Source of the DNA: Bacteroides sp.
GTDB taxonomy: Bacteria; Bacteroidota; Bacteroidia; Bacteroidales; Bacteroidaceae
Length of the DNA stretch: 64,000 nucleotides
NCBI GenBank assembly: GCA_019416685.1
Contig: DXWV01000101.1
Location: 62,001 to 126,000, forward strand
Direction: 5' to 3'
Shown here: in pieces, positions 33,802 to 43,373 of the stretch
How positions within the stretch are numbered: the first letter of the stretch is position 1
Layout of the letters: each line of letters opens with the position of its first letter
The notes under the pieces: generated by a model
The model's database searches: none
What the model saw: the letters and a program-made list of their open reading frames with translations, nothing else
Told to the model about the DNA's origin: nothing
Position numbers and translations under genes: made by a program

Positions 33802-36185
33802 AACGCATACAAACCTGTTTGATACTAATCGGACTGCTGTGTATCAGTAACCTGTACGCAACAGATAATGAAAAAGCAGAAACAATCCGTCGGCTAAGGC
33901 AGGAGTTTACAAAACATATCAACGGAACTCCTGTAACGACCTATACATTGCAAGAGTCTCTGGCTCTGATTGACGCGGAAGGCCGTTTTACAGACAAACG
34001 TGCAGAAGAAGAGACAATTATCCGTAATAATTATGCTGCCGGAACTAACATGGCTCACTGTATCCAAATTAATAATCTGACACGGGACTGCTTTGAACGA
34101 TTACAGGTCATAGCCGAATCCTATCGCGGAAGGAAAAATCTCGATCCTCAGGATAGCGGTGTACAAACCCTTTTACGTGGTATCGCCTTTTACGGAAAAA
34201 TGGAAAATGAACGTAACAATGATGCTCCCGGGCGCTTCCATGCTTCTTGTTTTGCCACCCCACGGGCAGCCGTAAAAATCTATTTTGCCTTGCTTGATCT
34301 GATGGACAGAATTGAATCAGGCGAGGTAAAAGATTCAACGGCTCTTATAGCCCACCAAAAACTATTTGATGTAGGTTTCCAATCGTGGACACAACCCTAC
34401 AGACACGATGAAACAGATAAAAACGTGGTAAACATAGAGAGATTTCGCAAGCACGTCTGGTGGGTAGGGGGCAATGCACTCGACTATCGTCCGGTATTGG
34501 AGGCAGCTGTCATGATGAGTTCGGTTCCTATGATAGACGTACTTGCCGAAGTAGCCATTCGTTCACTCTCTGTTGTGTCACAAGCCACTTATGACGATGC
34601 TTTCTGGACAGAAGGAACCACTGCCGATGGTGCCGGATGGGGACATGGGAAGCAATGTCTCGTTTGGGGATATCCCATAGACGGACTGAAAGGAACTTTT
34701 CGTATACTAAAATACCTACAAGGATCTCCGTGGGCCAAACAACTCTCGCGGGAGAATGTAGAAGTAGTACTCAACTATATCCGTTGCTCTGCCTTTTATC
34801 ATCATAAAGGCATCATTCCACCACTTGTAGACCGGGGAAATATGACACGCAAAAATAACCGCCGGGGCAATGTACCTTCACATATCCTGGCCAAAACATT
34901 GCTGGCAGACTGGCATTCGTCACTCACTTCTGAAGAGATCAACGAACTGAAACTATTTATTGATGAATCCTCCTGCCTGGATGTACAAATGTATACTGCA
35001 CCGGATGGATACTATCACGGCACACGTTATTTCTATAACAATGACGACCTGATAAAGAAAACGAATGATTACTATCTCTTTATCAATATGGGATCTGTAC
35101 GGGTAGACGGGCTGGAGAGCGCTTATCCCGGTGCAGCAGGTTATAATTTTTACAGCGCTGACGGAGTGACTCTTTTCCAACACGATGGAAGTGAGTATCG
35201 TAACATCATAGGAGCCATGAAACTTACTGCCTGGCCGGGTGTCACTACACGACAGACTCCTACGGAACTACATCCAATCGAAAATTGGAGCGGATACACC
35301 AGTTCTTATAACTTCGCAACCGGAGCTACTGACGGCAAAGGAGATTTCGCCACCGGCTTTATTTACCAGAAGATCAATGCAAAAATGAAAGGAAATCCGG
35401 ATGCCTCTGAAGCTAAAGATGTAAACAAAGACATATACGGTGTACGAGCTTATAAAAGCTACTTCATGTTTGATGATATATTCCTTGCCCTGGGAGCCGG
35501 AATCACCAACCTCTCCCCAGAGAAAGAAGGGAATATCACGACTACGATTGAACAGACTTATAGTCCGGTTGCTCCTGAGATAGTAAAAAAGGGAAAAATC
35601 AATTGGATACGCCACGAAGGTTTCACCTACGGAGTAATTCCACAACATACATCGGGCGAAGTGAAATGGAACCGCGAAGAGCGTGTCACCAACTGGCAAA
35701 GACTTTGCAAAGCCAACACAGAACCGGAAACAACAGTACCGGTATTCCAGATGGAGATCGTACACGGACGGGAAATAGAAGATGCTACCTATGCTTATGT
35801 AGTAGATTGTAAAGGCGGGTTCCCTAAAAAGATACCTGCCATACTGACTAACAACACCCATCTACAAGCAGCCGAAAACCCGAAAGGTACAAAATTGGGA
35901 GCTGTTTATTTCGATACCTCAGTTACAGTAAAAGGTAAATTCGGAACATTCGGAGTATCTTCACCGGTAGCCTTGTTTGCAGAGAAAAAAGACGGAAAAC
36001 TTATTCTTACAGTAGCAGACGCTTTAATGAAAAAGGATCCGAACAACCTGACAGTATATACCTCTGTACCCGTCAGAGGTGAAGAAGTCAGCAAACAGTC
36101 TAAAAATATCTATGAAATAAAGATTCCCCTACCGGCAGGAGCACATTGCGGACAACCTGTTACGGTAACATTAGAATTACTCTGA
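33798..36185 (+). CDS. Polysaccharide lyase, toroid plus beta-sandwich type (PL8/PL33-like)
   Basis: A 795-residue secreted protein with a short signal (ending NLYA). The N-terminal half (about 25-370) is an alpha-toroid and the second half a multi-stranded beta-sandwich, the plan of PL8-like lyases. The catalytic face is probably WWVGGNALDYRPVLEAA, FWTEGTTADGAGWGHGKQCLVWGYP (with His283) and RGNMTRKNN. This differs from the usual PL8 Asn-His-Tyr block, so PL33 or an unassigned family is as likely. It should cleave a uronic-acid polymer by beta-elimination and feed GH88. It is coupled to the preceding binding-like gene. A 328-bp gap with repeat copy C follows. Confidence 0.7.
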   Translation: MKRIQTCLILIGLLCISNLYATDNEKAETIRRLRQEFTKHINGTPVTTYTLQESLALIDAEGRFTDKRAEEETIIRNNYAAGTNMAHCIQINNLTRDCFERLQVIAESYRGRKNLDPQDSGVQTLLRGIAFYGKMENERNNDAPGRFHASCFATPRAAVKIYFALLDLMDRIESGEVKDSTALIAHQKLFDVGFQSWTQPYRHDETDKNVVNIERFRKHVWWVGGNALDYRPVLEAAVMMSSVPMIDVLAEVAIRSLSVVSQATYDDAFWTEGTTADGAGWGHGKQCLVWGYPIDGLKGTFRILKYLQGSPWAKQLSRENVEVVLNYIRCSAFYHHKGIIPPLVDRGNMTRKNNRRGNVPSHILAKTLLADWHSSLTSEEINELKLFIDESSCLDVQMYTAPDGYYHGTRYFYNNDDLIKKTNDYYLFINMGSVRVDGLESAYPGAAGYNFYSADGVTLFQHDGSEYRNIIGAMKLTAWPGVTTRQTPTELHPIENWSGYTSSYNFATGATDGKGDFATGFIYQKINAKMKGNPDASEAKDVNKDIYGVRAYKSYFMFDDIFLALGAGITNLSPEKEGNITTTIEQTYSPVAPEIVKKGKINWIRHEGFTYGVIPQHTSGEVKWNREERVTNWQRLCKANTEPETTVPVFQMEIVHGREIEDATYAYVVDCKGGFPKKIPAILTNNTHLQAAENPKGTKLGAVYFDTSVTVKGKFGTFGVSSPVALFAEKKDGKLILTVADALMKKDPNNLTVYTSVPVRGEEVSKQSKNIYEIKIPLPAGAHCGQPVTVTLELL

Positions 36186-36357
36186 CAACTCTATGAATCA
36201 ACCTGTATGAAACAAACGCACTTTTAAGTGGATTCATTTTCCACCTTCTGCTCCGGTTTATACACTACTATAAATCAGAAGCAGAAATGCGGAAATTGAT
36301 ATAATGTGAAATCTAACTAAGTAGTATTTCAAATTTAGTTCATACTATGACAGCGTT

Positions 36358-36462
36358 TTATTGAAACGCAAATGATCGCAGATTTTCGCAGATTAAATAG
36401 CTGCGCTATACTTGAGCGATGATATTCTTTGCGTGAATCTGCAATAATCTGCGTTTCAATAA
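36358..36462. repeat. Composite extragenic inverted repeat, copy C
   Basis: TTATTGAAACGCA (36358-36370) pairs exactly with 36450-36462, and the inner part again uses CGCAGATT and AATCTGC words, as in copies A and B. The CACAGAG outer part is absent. It lies in the 328-bp gap between the lyase and GH35, 52 bp upstream of the GH35 start, where no gene is seen. Confidence 0.7.
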
Positions 36463-36513
36463 TAATATCATATAATTTCGAACGATTACTTACCATTAAT
36501 AAACTATCATTTT

Positions 36514-38331
36514 ATGAAAAAGAAACTCTTAACTTTTTTAATGGCACTGGCTCTATTAACAGGCAGCAGTACATTGGTTCAAGCACAGACAAAAGGTACA
36601 CATTCTTTTCGCCTGGGCGATAATCAATTCTGGCTGGATGATAAACCTTTCCAGATCGTCTCCGGTGAAATCCATCCGTCACGTATCCCCGCAGAATATT
36701 GGAAACAACGAATACAAATGATCAAGGCAATGGGATGTAATACCGTAGCCTGCTATATCATGTGGAACTATCACGAAAGTGAACCGGGGGTATTTGATTT
36801 TCAGACAGGTAATAAGGACCTGGAGAAATTTATCCGGACCGTTCAGGACGAAGATATGTTCCTTTTATTCCGTCCCGGACCTTATGTTTGTGGTGAATGG
36901 GACTTTGGCGGACTACCGGCTTATCTACTATCTACCCCGGATATAAAAATCCGTTGTATGGATCCACGGTATACCACTGCTGTGGAACGCTATGTTACCG
37001 CAATAGCTCCCATTATTAAAAAATATGAGATTACCAATGGTGGTCCTATCATCATGGTACAGGTAGAAAACGAATACGGAAGCTATGGCAATGACCGTAC
37101 TTACATGAAGTGGATTCATGATCTTTGGAGAGACAAAGGCATCGAAGTCCCATTCTACACAGCAGACGGAGCTACTCCTTATATGCTCGAAGCAGGAACA
37201 CTCCCCGGTGTAGCCATCGGACTTGATCCGGCTGCTTCAAAGGCAGAATTCGATGAGGCTTTGAAAGTACATCCCGACGCCAGTGTATTCTGTTCCGAAC
37301 TTTATCCCGGATGGCTTACACATTGGCGTGAAAACTGGCAACATCCGTCAATAGAAAAGATCACAACGGATGTGAAATGGTTGCTTGATAATGGTAAATC
37401 GTTCAACTACTACGTGATACACGGTGGGACAAACTTTGGATTCTGGGCAGGAGCCAACTCGCCACAACCCGGTGTTTACCAACCGGATGTGACAAGCTAT
37501 GACTACGATGCTCCTATCAATGAAATGGGGCAGGCTACTCCCAAATATATGGCATTGCGTGAACTGACTCAGAAGTACAGCAAAAAGAAACTTGCTCCGA
37601 TTCCTGCTGCGATCCCTGTCATTACATTCCCTGTAACGGAGACACAGAGATATGCAAGTATCTGGGATAACCTTCCTGCTGCCAAACATATTGTTCAGCC
37701 ACTTCCGATGGAAATGATGAATCAATATGAAGGAATGATATTGTATCGTACAAAACTGATTGGCCATAAGAGTGGTACACTCCGCGTAGATGAAGTACAC
37801 GACTATGCTACTGTCTTCCTGAACGGACGCTACATCGGAAGTATTGACCGTACTCTGGGACAACACTCTATTAATCTTCCGGTATCCAATGTAGAAAATC
37901 CGGTTCTTGATATTCTGGTAGAGAGTATGGGACGTATTAACTTTGCCGCACAGATGATTGACCGTAAAGGTATCACCGACCGTGTCACTCTGAACGGAAT
38001 GACATTAATGAACTGGGATGTATTTAATATCCCCATGTCTACAGAATACATCTCAGAACTGAAACAAAGCGACACTGCTCGTCCGGGTATGTTCTTCAAA
38101 ACTACTGTGCAACTGGATAAAGCCGGAGACTGCTACATTGACATGAAAGACTTCACTAAAGGGCTTGTTTATGTCAACGGACACAATCTGGGACGCTTCT
38201 GGAATGTCGGTCCGCAGTACCGCCTGTACTGTCCGGGAGTCTGGTTGAAAGAAGGTGCCAACGAAATTATCATTTTTGACATGCACCAGACAGAGCCGGG
38301 AGTAATAAAAGGAGTAGAAACACTGGAATAA
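36514..38331 (+). CDS. GH35 beta-galactosidase
   Basis: A 605-residue secreted enzyme (signal MKKKLLTFLMALALLTGSSTLVQA). The GH35 barrel is complete: GEIHPSRIPAEYWKQRIQM, then VQVENEYGSYG with acid/base Glu187, then CSELYPGWLTHWRE with nucleophile Glu262. Two beta-sandwich domains follow, ending NEIIIFDMHQTEPG. It removes terminal beta-galactose from the non-reducing end, here probably from side chains or fragments of the locus's target glycan. The gene has its own upstream gap of 328 bp and is followed by the SusC operon 218 bp later. Confidence 0.93.
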   Translation: MKKKLLTFLMALALLTGSSTLVQAQTKGTHSFRLGDNQFWLDDKPFQIVSGEIHPSRIPAEYWKQRIQMIKAMGCNTVACYIMWNYHESEPGVFDFQTGNKDLEKFIRTVQDEDMFLLFRPGPYVCGEWDFGGLPAYLLSTPDIKIRCMDPRYTTAVERYVTAIAPIIKKYEITNGGPIIMVQVENEYGSYGNDRTYMKWIHDLWRDKGIEVPFYTADGATPYMLEAGTLPGVAIGLDPAASKAEFDEALKVHPDASVFCSELYPGWLTHWRENWQHPSIEKITTDVKWLLDNGKSFNYYVIHGGTNFGFWAGANSPQPGVYQPDVTSYDYDAPINEMGQATPKYMALRELTQKYSKKKLAPIPAAIPVITFPVTETQRYASIWDNLPAAKHIVQPLPMEMMNQYEGMILYRTKLIGHKSGTLRVDEVHDYATVFLNGRYIGSIDRTLGQHSINLPVSNVENPVLDILVESMGRINFAAQMIDRKGITDRVTLNGMTLMNWDVFNIPMSTEYISELKQSDTARPGMFFKTTVQLDKAGDCYIDMKDFTKGLVYVNGHNLGRFWNVGPQYRLYCPGVWLKEGANEIIIFDMHQTEPGVIKGVETLE

Positions 38332-38364
38332 AACAACAAAATCAGGGTGCACACTGTATAAACC

Positions 38365-38403
38365 GGTATATTTTGTCTGTAATAGGGGGTAATTTTGTCC
38401 GAA
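38365..38403 (-). promoter_or_regulatory. Candidate HTCS operator, copy 2
   Basis: The minus strand opens TTCGGACAAAATTACCCCC and is 29/39 identical to copy 1 at 32623-32661. It lies 147 bp upstream of the SusC start. A near-consensus -7 box (TTTATTTG, 38462-38469) is 58 bp downstream, which places the motif just above a -33 element, the normal site for an AraC-type activator. Confidence 0.55.
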
Positions 38404-38549
38404 TACACTATTGTAGCATTTACCAATACACAGAGTGTAGCCTGGTTCAAATCAAATGCATTTTATTTGCATCACCGGAATGGGAGATAAACGCTATATC
38501 TCCATACCGCTAATTTATCAAGTAATTAATTTTTTAATCTTAAAAAGCT

Positions 38550-41500
38550 ATGAACACAGAAACGTTACATTTTAAATTTCTAAAAGTGTTTTGCTGTGTA
38601 TTGCTACTGCAACTGGGATGGAGCCATGTGCTCGGAGCTGTGACAGAAGCAAATCAGACCCGCCAGATACAGGGTGTGATCACTGACAGCCAGGGAGAAA
38701 CCCTACCTGGCGTAAACGTATTAGTAAAGGGTACGTCCATTGGAGCTATTTCCGATATCAATGGTAAATTCACTTTACAGGTACCGTCACCCAAATCTGT
38801 ATTGATCATCTCTTATATAGGATATGAAACATACGAAGTGATTGTGGGTAACAAAACATCGTTCAACATTGTACTGGAAGACCAGATGAATGCATTGGAC
38901 GAAGTAGTAGTAGTGGCTTACGGGTCACAAAAGAAACAAACAGTTACCGGTGCTGTAAGCATGATGAAGAGTAGTGAATTGGTTGCCGCCCCAGTAGCCA
39001 ACGTTACCAACGCACTGGTAGGTAAACTTCCGGGAGTAGTTACCCAACAACCGGGTGGACGTCCCGGTGAAGATGCTGCCACCATCCTGATCCGTGGTAA
39101 ATCGACTTTCAACGATGCTTCTCCTCTTATTATCATTGACGGTGTAGAACAGGAATCATTCTCACAGCTTGATGCGAATGAAATTGAAAGCCTTTCCGTA
39201 CTGAAAGATGCTTCGTCTACTGCCGTATATGGTATCCGTGGTGCAAACGGTGTTATCCTGATCACTACTAAAAGAGGTAAAGAAGGAAAGCCTAAAATTT
39301 CAGTTACCGCCAACTGGGGATTACAGCGTCCTACACAGATTCCCGAATTTCTGGGTTCATACGAACATCTGGTACTTCGTAAAAAAGCATGGGAGAATGA
39401 CGGAAAAGATCCGTTGCAACAAGACAACGGACTGCTTACAGACGAATCATTGGAAGGTTTCCGATTGGGAGAAGATCCCTATCGTTATCCGGATGTAAAC
39501 TGGTATGACGAAATGGTAAACAAAAAAGGTGCCCTCCAACAACAATATAATATCAACATTTCCGGAGGTACCAAAGCTGTGAAGTATTTTATCTCACTGG
39601 GATACTTAAATCAAGGTGGTATGTTCAAATATACCGACCTGCAGAAAGACTATAATCCTCAGGTATACTATCGTCGTTTCAATTTCCGCTCAAACATCGA
39701 TTTAAATATCAATAAGTATCAGACCTTATCTGCCAACATCTCCGGCCGGTCAGGTGAAATGAACGGATTCAAAGGTGCATCAGGCAGTTATTTTCAAGGA
39801 TTGATTGCTAAAGAACCCTGGAGACATCCTATCTATAATCCGGATGGCTCTATTGCCGCTGTACAAGGTTCGGGTAATCCGCTTACCAGCATTGCATACA
39901 GTGGATACGAAAACTCAAAGACTAATTATTACGACATTGTAGGAACTTTACACAATGACCTGAGCTTTATCACAAACGGTCTGTCGTTCGATATGAGTAT
40001 ATCATTCAATAACAATTTCGGCTCAACAAAAAAATATACGGATGGCATTGATACTTATTATTATGAGCCTAATACCGGACGTTATGACCAGTTGGGTGAA
40101 GATTCGCCCTTCCGCTTTAGTGAAGATAAAAAGACCGATCCAATGCGGCGTACTAACTTACAGCTAAAAGTAGGTTACGGACGCAGTTTTGGTAAGCACA
40201 ATATCAATTCCATATTGGTTTACAACCAACAGAAAACAACAAGCGGAAGCAGCATACCAAGTGCATTGATGGGATATGCCGCCCGCGTAGAATATGGCTT
40301 TGCCGATAAATATCTGGGTGAAGTCAGCCTGGGATACAACGGTTCGGAAAACTTTGCCAAAGGCCATCGCTTCGGATTCTTCCCGTCAGGTTCATTGGGA
40401 TATGTGATCTCCGAAGAAACATTTATGGAAAAAGTGAAAAAAGTGATCCCTTACTTAAAGGTAAGAGGTTCGGTGGGATTGGTTGGTAACGACAAATCAA
40501 AAGACCGCTTCCTCTATATGGGTGAGTTTACCGGACAAGGTATATATACGGGAGGGGGAACTCCAAGCTTCGGTTTTGGTACAACTAACCCTTCAACTAA
40601 CGGAGGTATCTATGAAAAAAGAAACGAAAATCGACTATTGACTTGGGAAACCGCTCTGAAAGGTAATGTCGGTTTGGAAGCCCGTCTGTTCTCAAATGAT
40701 CTGCTTAGCTTTACAATAGACGTTTTTAAAGAACACCGTAAAGACATCCTTCTTCAGGGACGTTCTACCCCACAAATCATTGGTTTGTCCAGCCCTTATC
40801 TCAACATAGGTGAAGTGAAGAACTGGGGATATGAGTTTGAACTCTCTCACCGTCACCATATCGGAAAGGTAGATTACTATATTCGTGGTAATTACAGTTT
40901 CGCACGCAACGAAGTTATCAACTATGACGACCCGGCAGGAACACCGGATTATCAAAAGATAGCCGGATTCAGAATTGACCAATTCAGAGGATATCAGGTA
41001 CTCGGATTTTTCCAGAATGCAGAAGATATAAAAAGTTCACCAGATCAGACAACTCTGGGAGGTCCTATTATTCCGGGAGACCTGAAGTACTGGGATCGTA
41101 ACGGAGATGGCTCTCTGACAGATGCAGATAAGGTAGCCATCGGCTATTCACGTATTCCCGAAATTATGTATTCAATCACTCCGGGTATTATCTGGAAAGG
41201 ACTGGAAATATCCGTTCAATTCCAGGGAGCCGCCCACGCTTCCGTATTGTTCGCCGGAAATGCCGGTTATGAATTCGGAGGTGGTGCAGGAGGCGGACAG
41301 GTTTCAGAAACTCACAAGAACTACTGGACTCCCGATAATCCTAATGCAGCGTATCCGTCACTACACATGGCAGCAAAACACAGTAACAAAAACATCAACT
41401 CATTCCATTTGAAATCTGCTGATTACATTCGTTTGAAAAATGTGCAGGTTACCTACTCATTCCCCGCCAAAATCTATCGTAAACTGGGAATGACAGGGTT

Positions 41501-41636
41501 AAAAGCTTATTTGAACGGAAGTAACCTCTACACCTGGTCAAAGATCGATAACTTCGACCCGGAAACCGTAAATTCAAGTGGGGAGGTTTATCCGCAACAA
41601 AGTGTCTATAATTTTGGTGTAAACATTAACTTTTAA
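38550..41636 (+). CDS. SusC-like TonB-dependent transporter, first pair of PUL 2
   Basis: A 1028-residue outer-membrane receptor. It has a signal peptide (about 1-30), a carboxypeptidase-regulatory sandwich (QIQGVITDSQGETLPGVNVL, about 40-115), a plug (EVVVVAYGSQKKQTVTGAVS; TILIRGKSTFND; AVYGIRGANGVILITTKRG) and a long barrel ending YNFGVNINF. There is no STN domain, which fits control by an HTCS rather than by an anti-sigma. The candidate operator is 147 bp upstream, and the SusD partner follows after 6 bp. It should import oligosaccharides released by the locus's surface enzymes. Confidence 0.95.
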   Translation: MNTETLHFKFLKVFCCVLLLQLGWSHVLGAVTEANQTRQIQGVITDSQGETLPGVNVLVKGTSIGAISDINGKFTLQVPSPKSVLIISYIGYETYEVIVGNKTSFNIVLEDQMNALDEVVVVAYGSQKKQTVTGAVSMMKSSELVAAPVANVTNALVGKLPGVVTQQPGGRPGEDAATILIRGKSTFNDASPLIIIDGVEQESFSQLDANEIESLSVLKDASSTAVYGIRGANGVILITTKRGKEGKPKISVTANWGLQRPTQIPEFLGSYEHLVLRKKAWENDGKDPLQQDNGLLTDESLEGFRLGEDPYRYPDVNWYDEMVNKKGALQQQYNINISGGTKAVKYFISLGYLNQGGMFKYTDLQKDYNPQVYYRRFNFRSNIDLNINKYQTLSANISGRSGEMNGFKGASGSYFQGLIAKEPWRHPIYNPDGSIAAVQGSGNPLTSIAYSGYENSKTNYYDIVGTLHNDLSFITNGLSFDMSISFNNNFGSTKKYTDGIDTYYYEPNTGRYDQLGEDSPFRFSEDKKTDPMRRTNLQLKVGYGRSFGKHNINSILVYNQQKTTSGSSIPSALMGYAARVEYGFADKYLGEVSLGYNGSENFAKGHRFGFFPSGSLGYVISEETFMEKVKKVIPYLKVRGSVGLVGNDKSKDRFLYMGEFTGQGIYTGGGTPSFGFGTTNPSTNGGIYEKRNENRLLTWETALKGNVGLEARLFSNDLLSFTIDVFKEHRKDILLQGRSTPQIIGLSSPYLNIGEVKNWGYEFELSHRHHIGKVDYYIRGNYSFARNEVINYDDPAGTPDYQKIAGFRIDQFRGYQVLGFFQNAEDIKSSPDQTTLGGPIIPGDLKYWDRNGDGSLTDADKVAIGYSRIPEIMYSITPGIIWKGLEISVQFQGAAHASVLFAGNAGYEFGGGAGGGQVSETHKNYWTPDNPNAAYPSLHMAAKHSNKNINSFHLKSADYIRLKNVQVTYSFPAKIYRKLGMTGLKAYLNGSNLYTWSKIDNFDPETVNSSGEVYPQQSVYNFGVNINF

Positions 41637-41642
41637 TCAATT

Positions 41643-43346
41643 ATGAAGAAATTATTTATCATATATATAATAGCGGCTTCTATGGGCTTCTCTTCTTGTA
41701 CGGGATTATTTGGAGAAGGTCAGTTGGATATGGCTCCGGTAGAAGATATCAACGAGGATAAGATATTTTCGGACTATGCTATGTTCCGTCAATATGCCGA
41801 TCAGACTTATTCTTATATGCCCGGCCATCTGGGACGTTTGTGGAACTCATTAGTTTCCTCTATGGGAGATGAATCACGCAATAAAGGAGGATGTACCGCT
41901 ATTTTCAATAACGGAGCATGGGACGGTACCCGGATGGAATCAAGTAATAAAATGTTCGATGCCAATAACGAAATATCGGATATGTGGCAGAATATGTACA
42001 TTGGTATCCGCAAAACCAATAAAATTATCGAAAACATAGATAGAATACCTAATTTCCCGTCACAGGAGATCAAAGATCGTTGTCTGGGAGAGGCTTACTT
42101 CCTGCGTGCTTTCTTCTACTTCGAGCTGATCAAACGCTGGGGAGGTGTACCCATTATTGACCACACATTGACTTTAAACAAAGACAATCTGGATTTACCT
42201 CGTGACACTTATGAGAAGTGTGTTGAATTTATCGAAAATGATTGTAATACGGCTGCCGGCCTACTGCCCTCAAAGTATGCCGATGCTGATAATGGGCGCG
42301 CTTCGGTAGGAGCGGCAAAAGCATTGAAATCAAGAGTGCTGCTATATGCTGCCCGCCAATTACACAACCCCTCCAACGATATAAGAAAATGGGAAAAAGC
42401 AGCCAAAGCAGCCAAAGATGTAATCGACCTGAAACTATATACGCTTTATCCTGACTATGTGAACATGTTTTTCCAGCCTGTTTGTAGTGAAATCATTATG
42501 AACCGCCCGCGTATCAAGATGAACTTTGAACAGGGACACACCAACGGAAGTACATTCTGGACACGTTTCATTGCCACACAAGGATACGATGGCTGGGCAG
42601 GAGAGTGGGTAACCCAAAATATGGTTGATATGTTTGAAGACTCTAAAGGGTATCCTATTACTAATTCCCAGATTTACAAGGAAGAAAATCCATATGCTAA
42701 CAGAGACCCTCGTCTGGATATGTGTGTATTGCGCAATGATCGCTTCTGGTACAATCGTAACCTGGAATTTTGGGTATCAGCCAGTGGAAAAGAGACCGGA
42801 CGTGATAAAGGTACGACTCATATTAATGTATTGGGCTATGCCATCGCTAAATTCTGGCCCGAAACACATCAACGATACAAAGGAACTTCTACCTATATGA
42901 ACTACATCTTCTTCCGCTATGCTGAGATTCTGCTAAACTTTGCCGAAGCACAGAACGAAGTGGGAGGTCCGGAAAGTTCACTGGAAGGACTCTCTGTAAG
43001 AGAGGTACTGACAGAACTTAGAGCTCGCGTAGGACAAGTACCTGTCCCGACAGATATATCAGGTACAAAAGAAACAATGCGTGAACGCATCTACAATGAA
43101 CGGGGGGTAGAACTTTGTTTTGAAGAACATCGCTGGTATGATGTATTGTCCTGGCATAAAGGAGTGGAATATTTCAATAAAGACATTTATGGTATCCGCG
43201 TTGTGAAGAATACGGACGGAACTTTCACTTATTCCCGCGAAAAGTATGAGACCCCTACGTTCAAAGAACACATGCACCTCTATCCGATACCTAACAATGA
43301 AGTATACAAAAGTGCCGTATTGGAACAGAACCCGGGATGGAAATGA
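41643..43346 (+). CDS. SusD-like lipoprotein, first pair of PUL 2
   Basis: A 567-residue SusD/RagB protein with a lipoprotein signal (IIAASMGFSSCTGLFGEG). Typical blocks are YFLRAFFYFELIKRWGGVPII, IFFRYAEILLNFAEAQNEVGG, IYNERGVELCFEEHRWYDVLSWHKG and the closing LYPIPNNEV with QNPGW. It binds oligosaccharide at the cell surface and caps the SusC at 38550. It is followed 27 bp later by the second SusC gene, so the four genes form one operon. Confidence 0.95.
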   Translation: MKKLFIIYIIAASMGFSSCTGLFGEGQLDMAPVEDINEDKIFSDYAMFRQYADQTYSYMPGHLGRLWNSLVSSMGDESRNKGGCTAIFNNGAWDGTRMESSNKMFDANNEISDMWQNMYIGIRKTNKIIENIDRIPNFPSQEIKDRCLGEAYFLRAFFYFELIKRWGGVPIIDHTLTLNKDNLDLPRDTYEKCVEFIENDCNTAAGLLPSKYADADNGRASVGAAKALKSRVLLYAARQLHNPSNDIRKWEKAAKAAKDVIDLKLYTLYPDYVNMFFQPVCSEIIMNRPRIKMNFEQGHTNGSTFWTRFIATQGYDGWAGEWVTQNMVDMFEDSKGYPITNSQIYKEENPYANRDPRLDMCVLRNDRFWYNRNLEFWVSASGKETGRDKGTTHINVLGYAIAKFWPETHQRYKGTSTYMNYIFFRYAEILLNFAEAQNEVGGPESSLEGLSVREVLTELRARVGQVPVPTDISGTKETMRERIYNERGVELCFEEHRWYDVLSWHKGVEYFNKDIYGIRVVKNTDGTFTYSREKYETPTFKEHMHLYPIPNNEVYKSAVLEQNPGWK

Positions 43347-43373
43347 TGGTATAAACCCTAAAATATGATTCAA

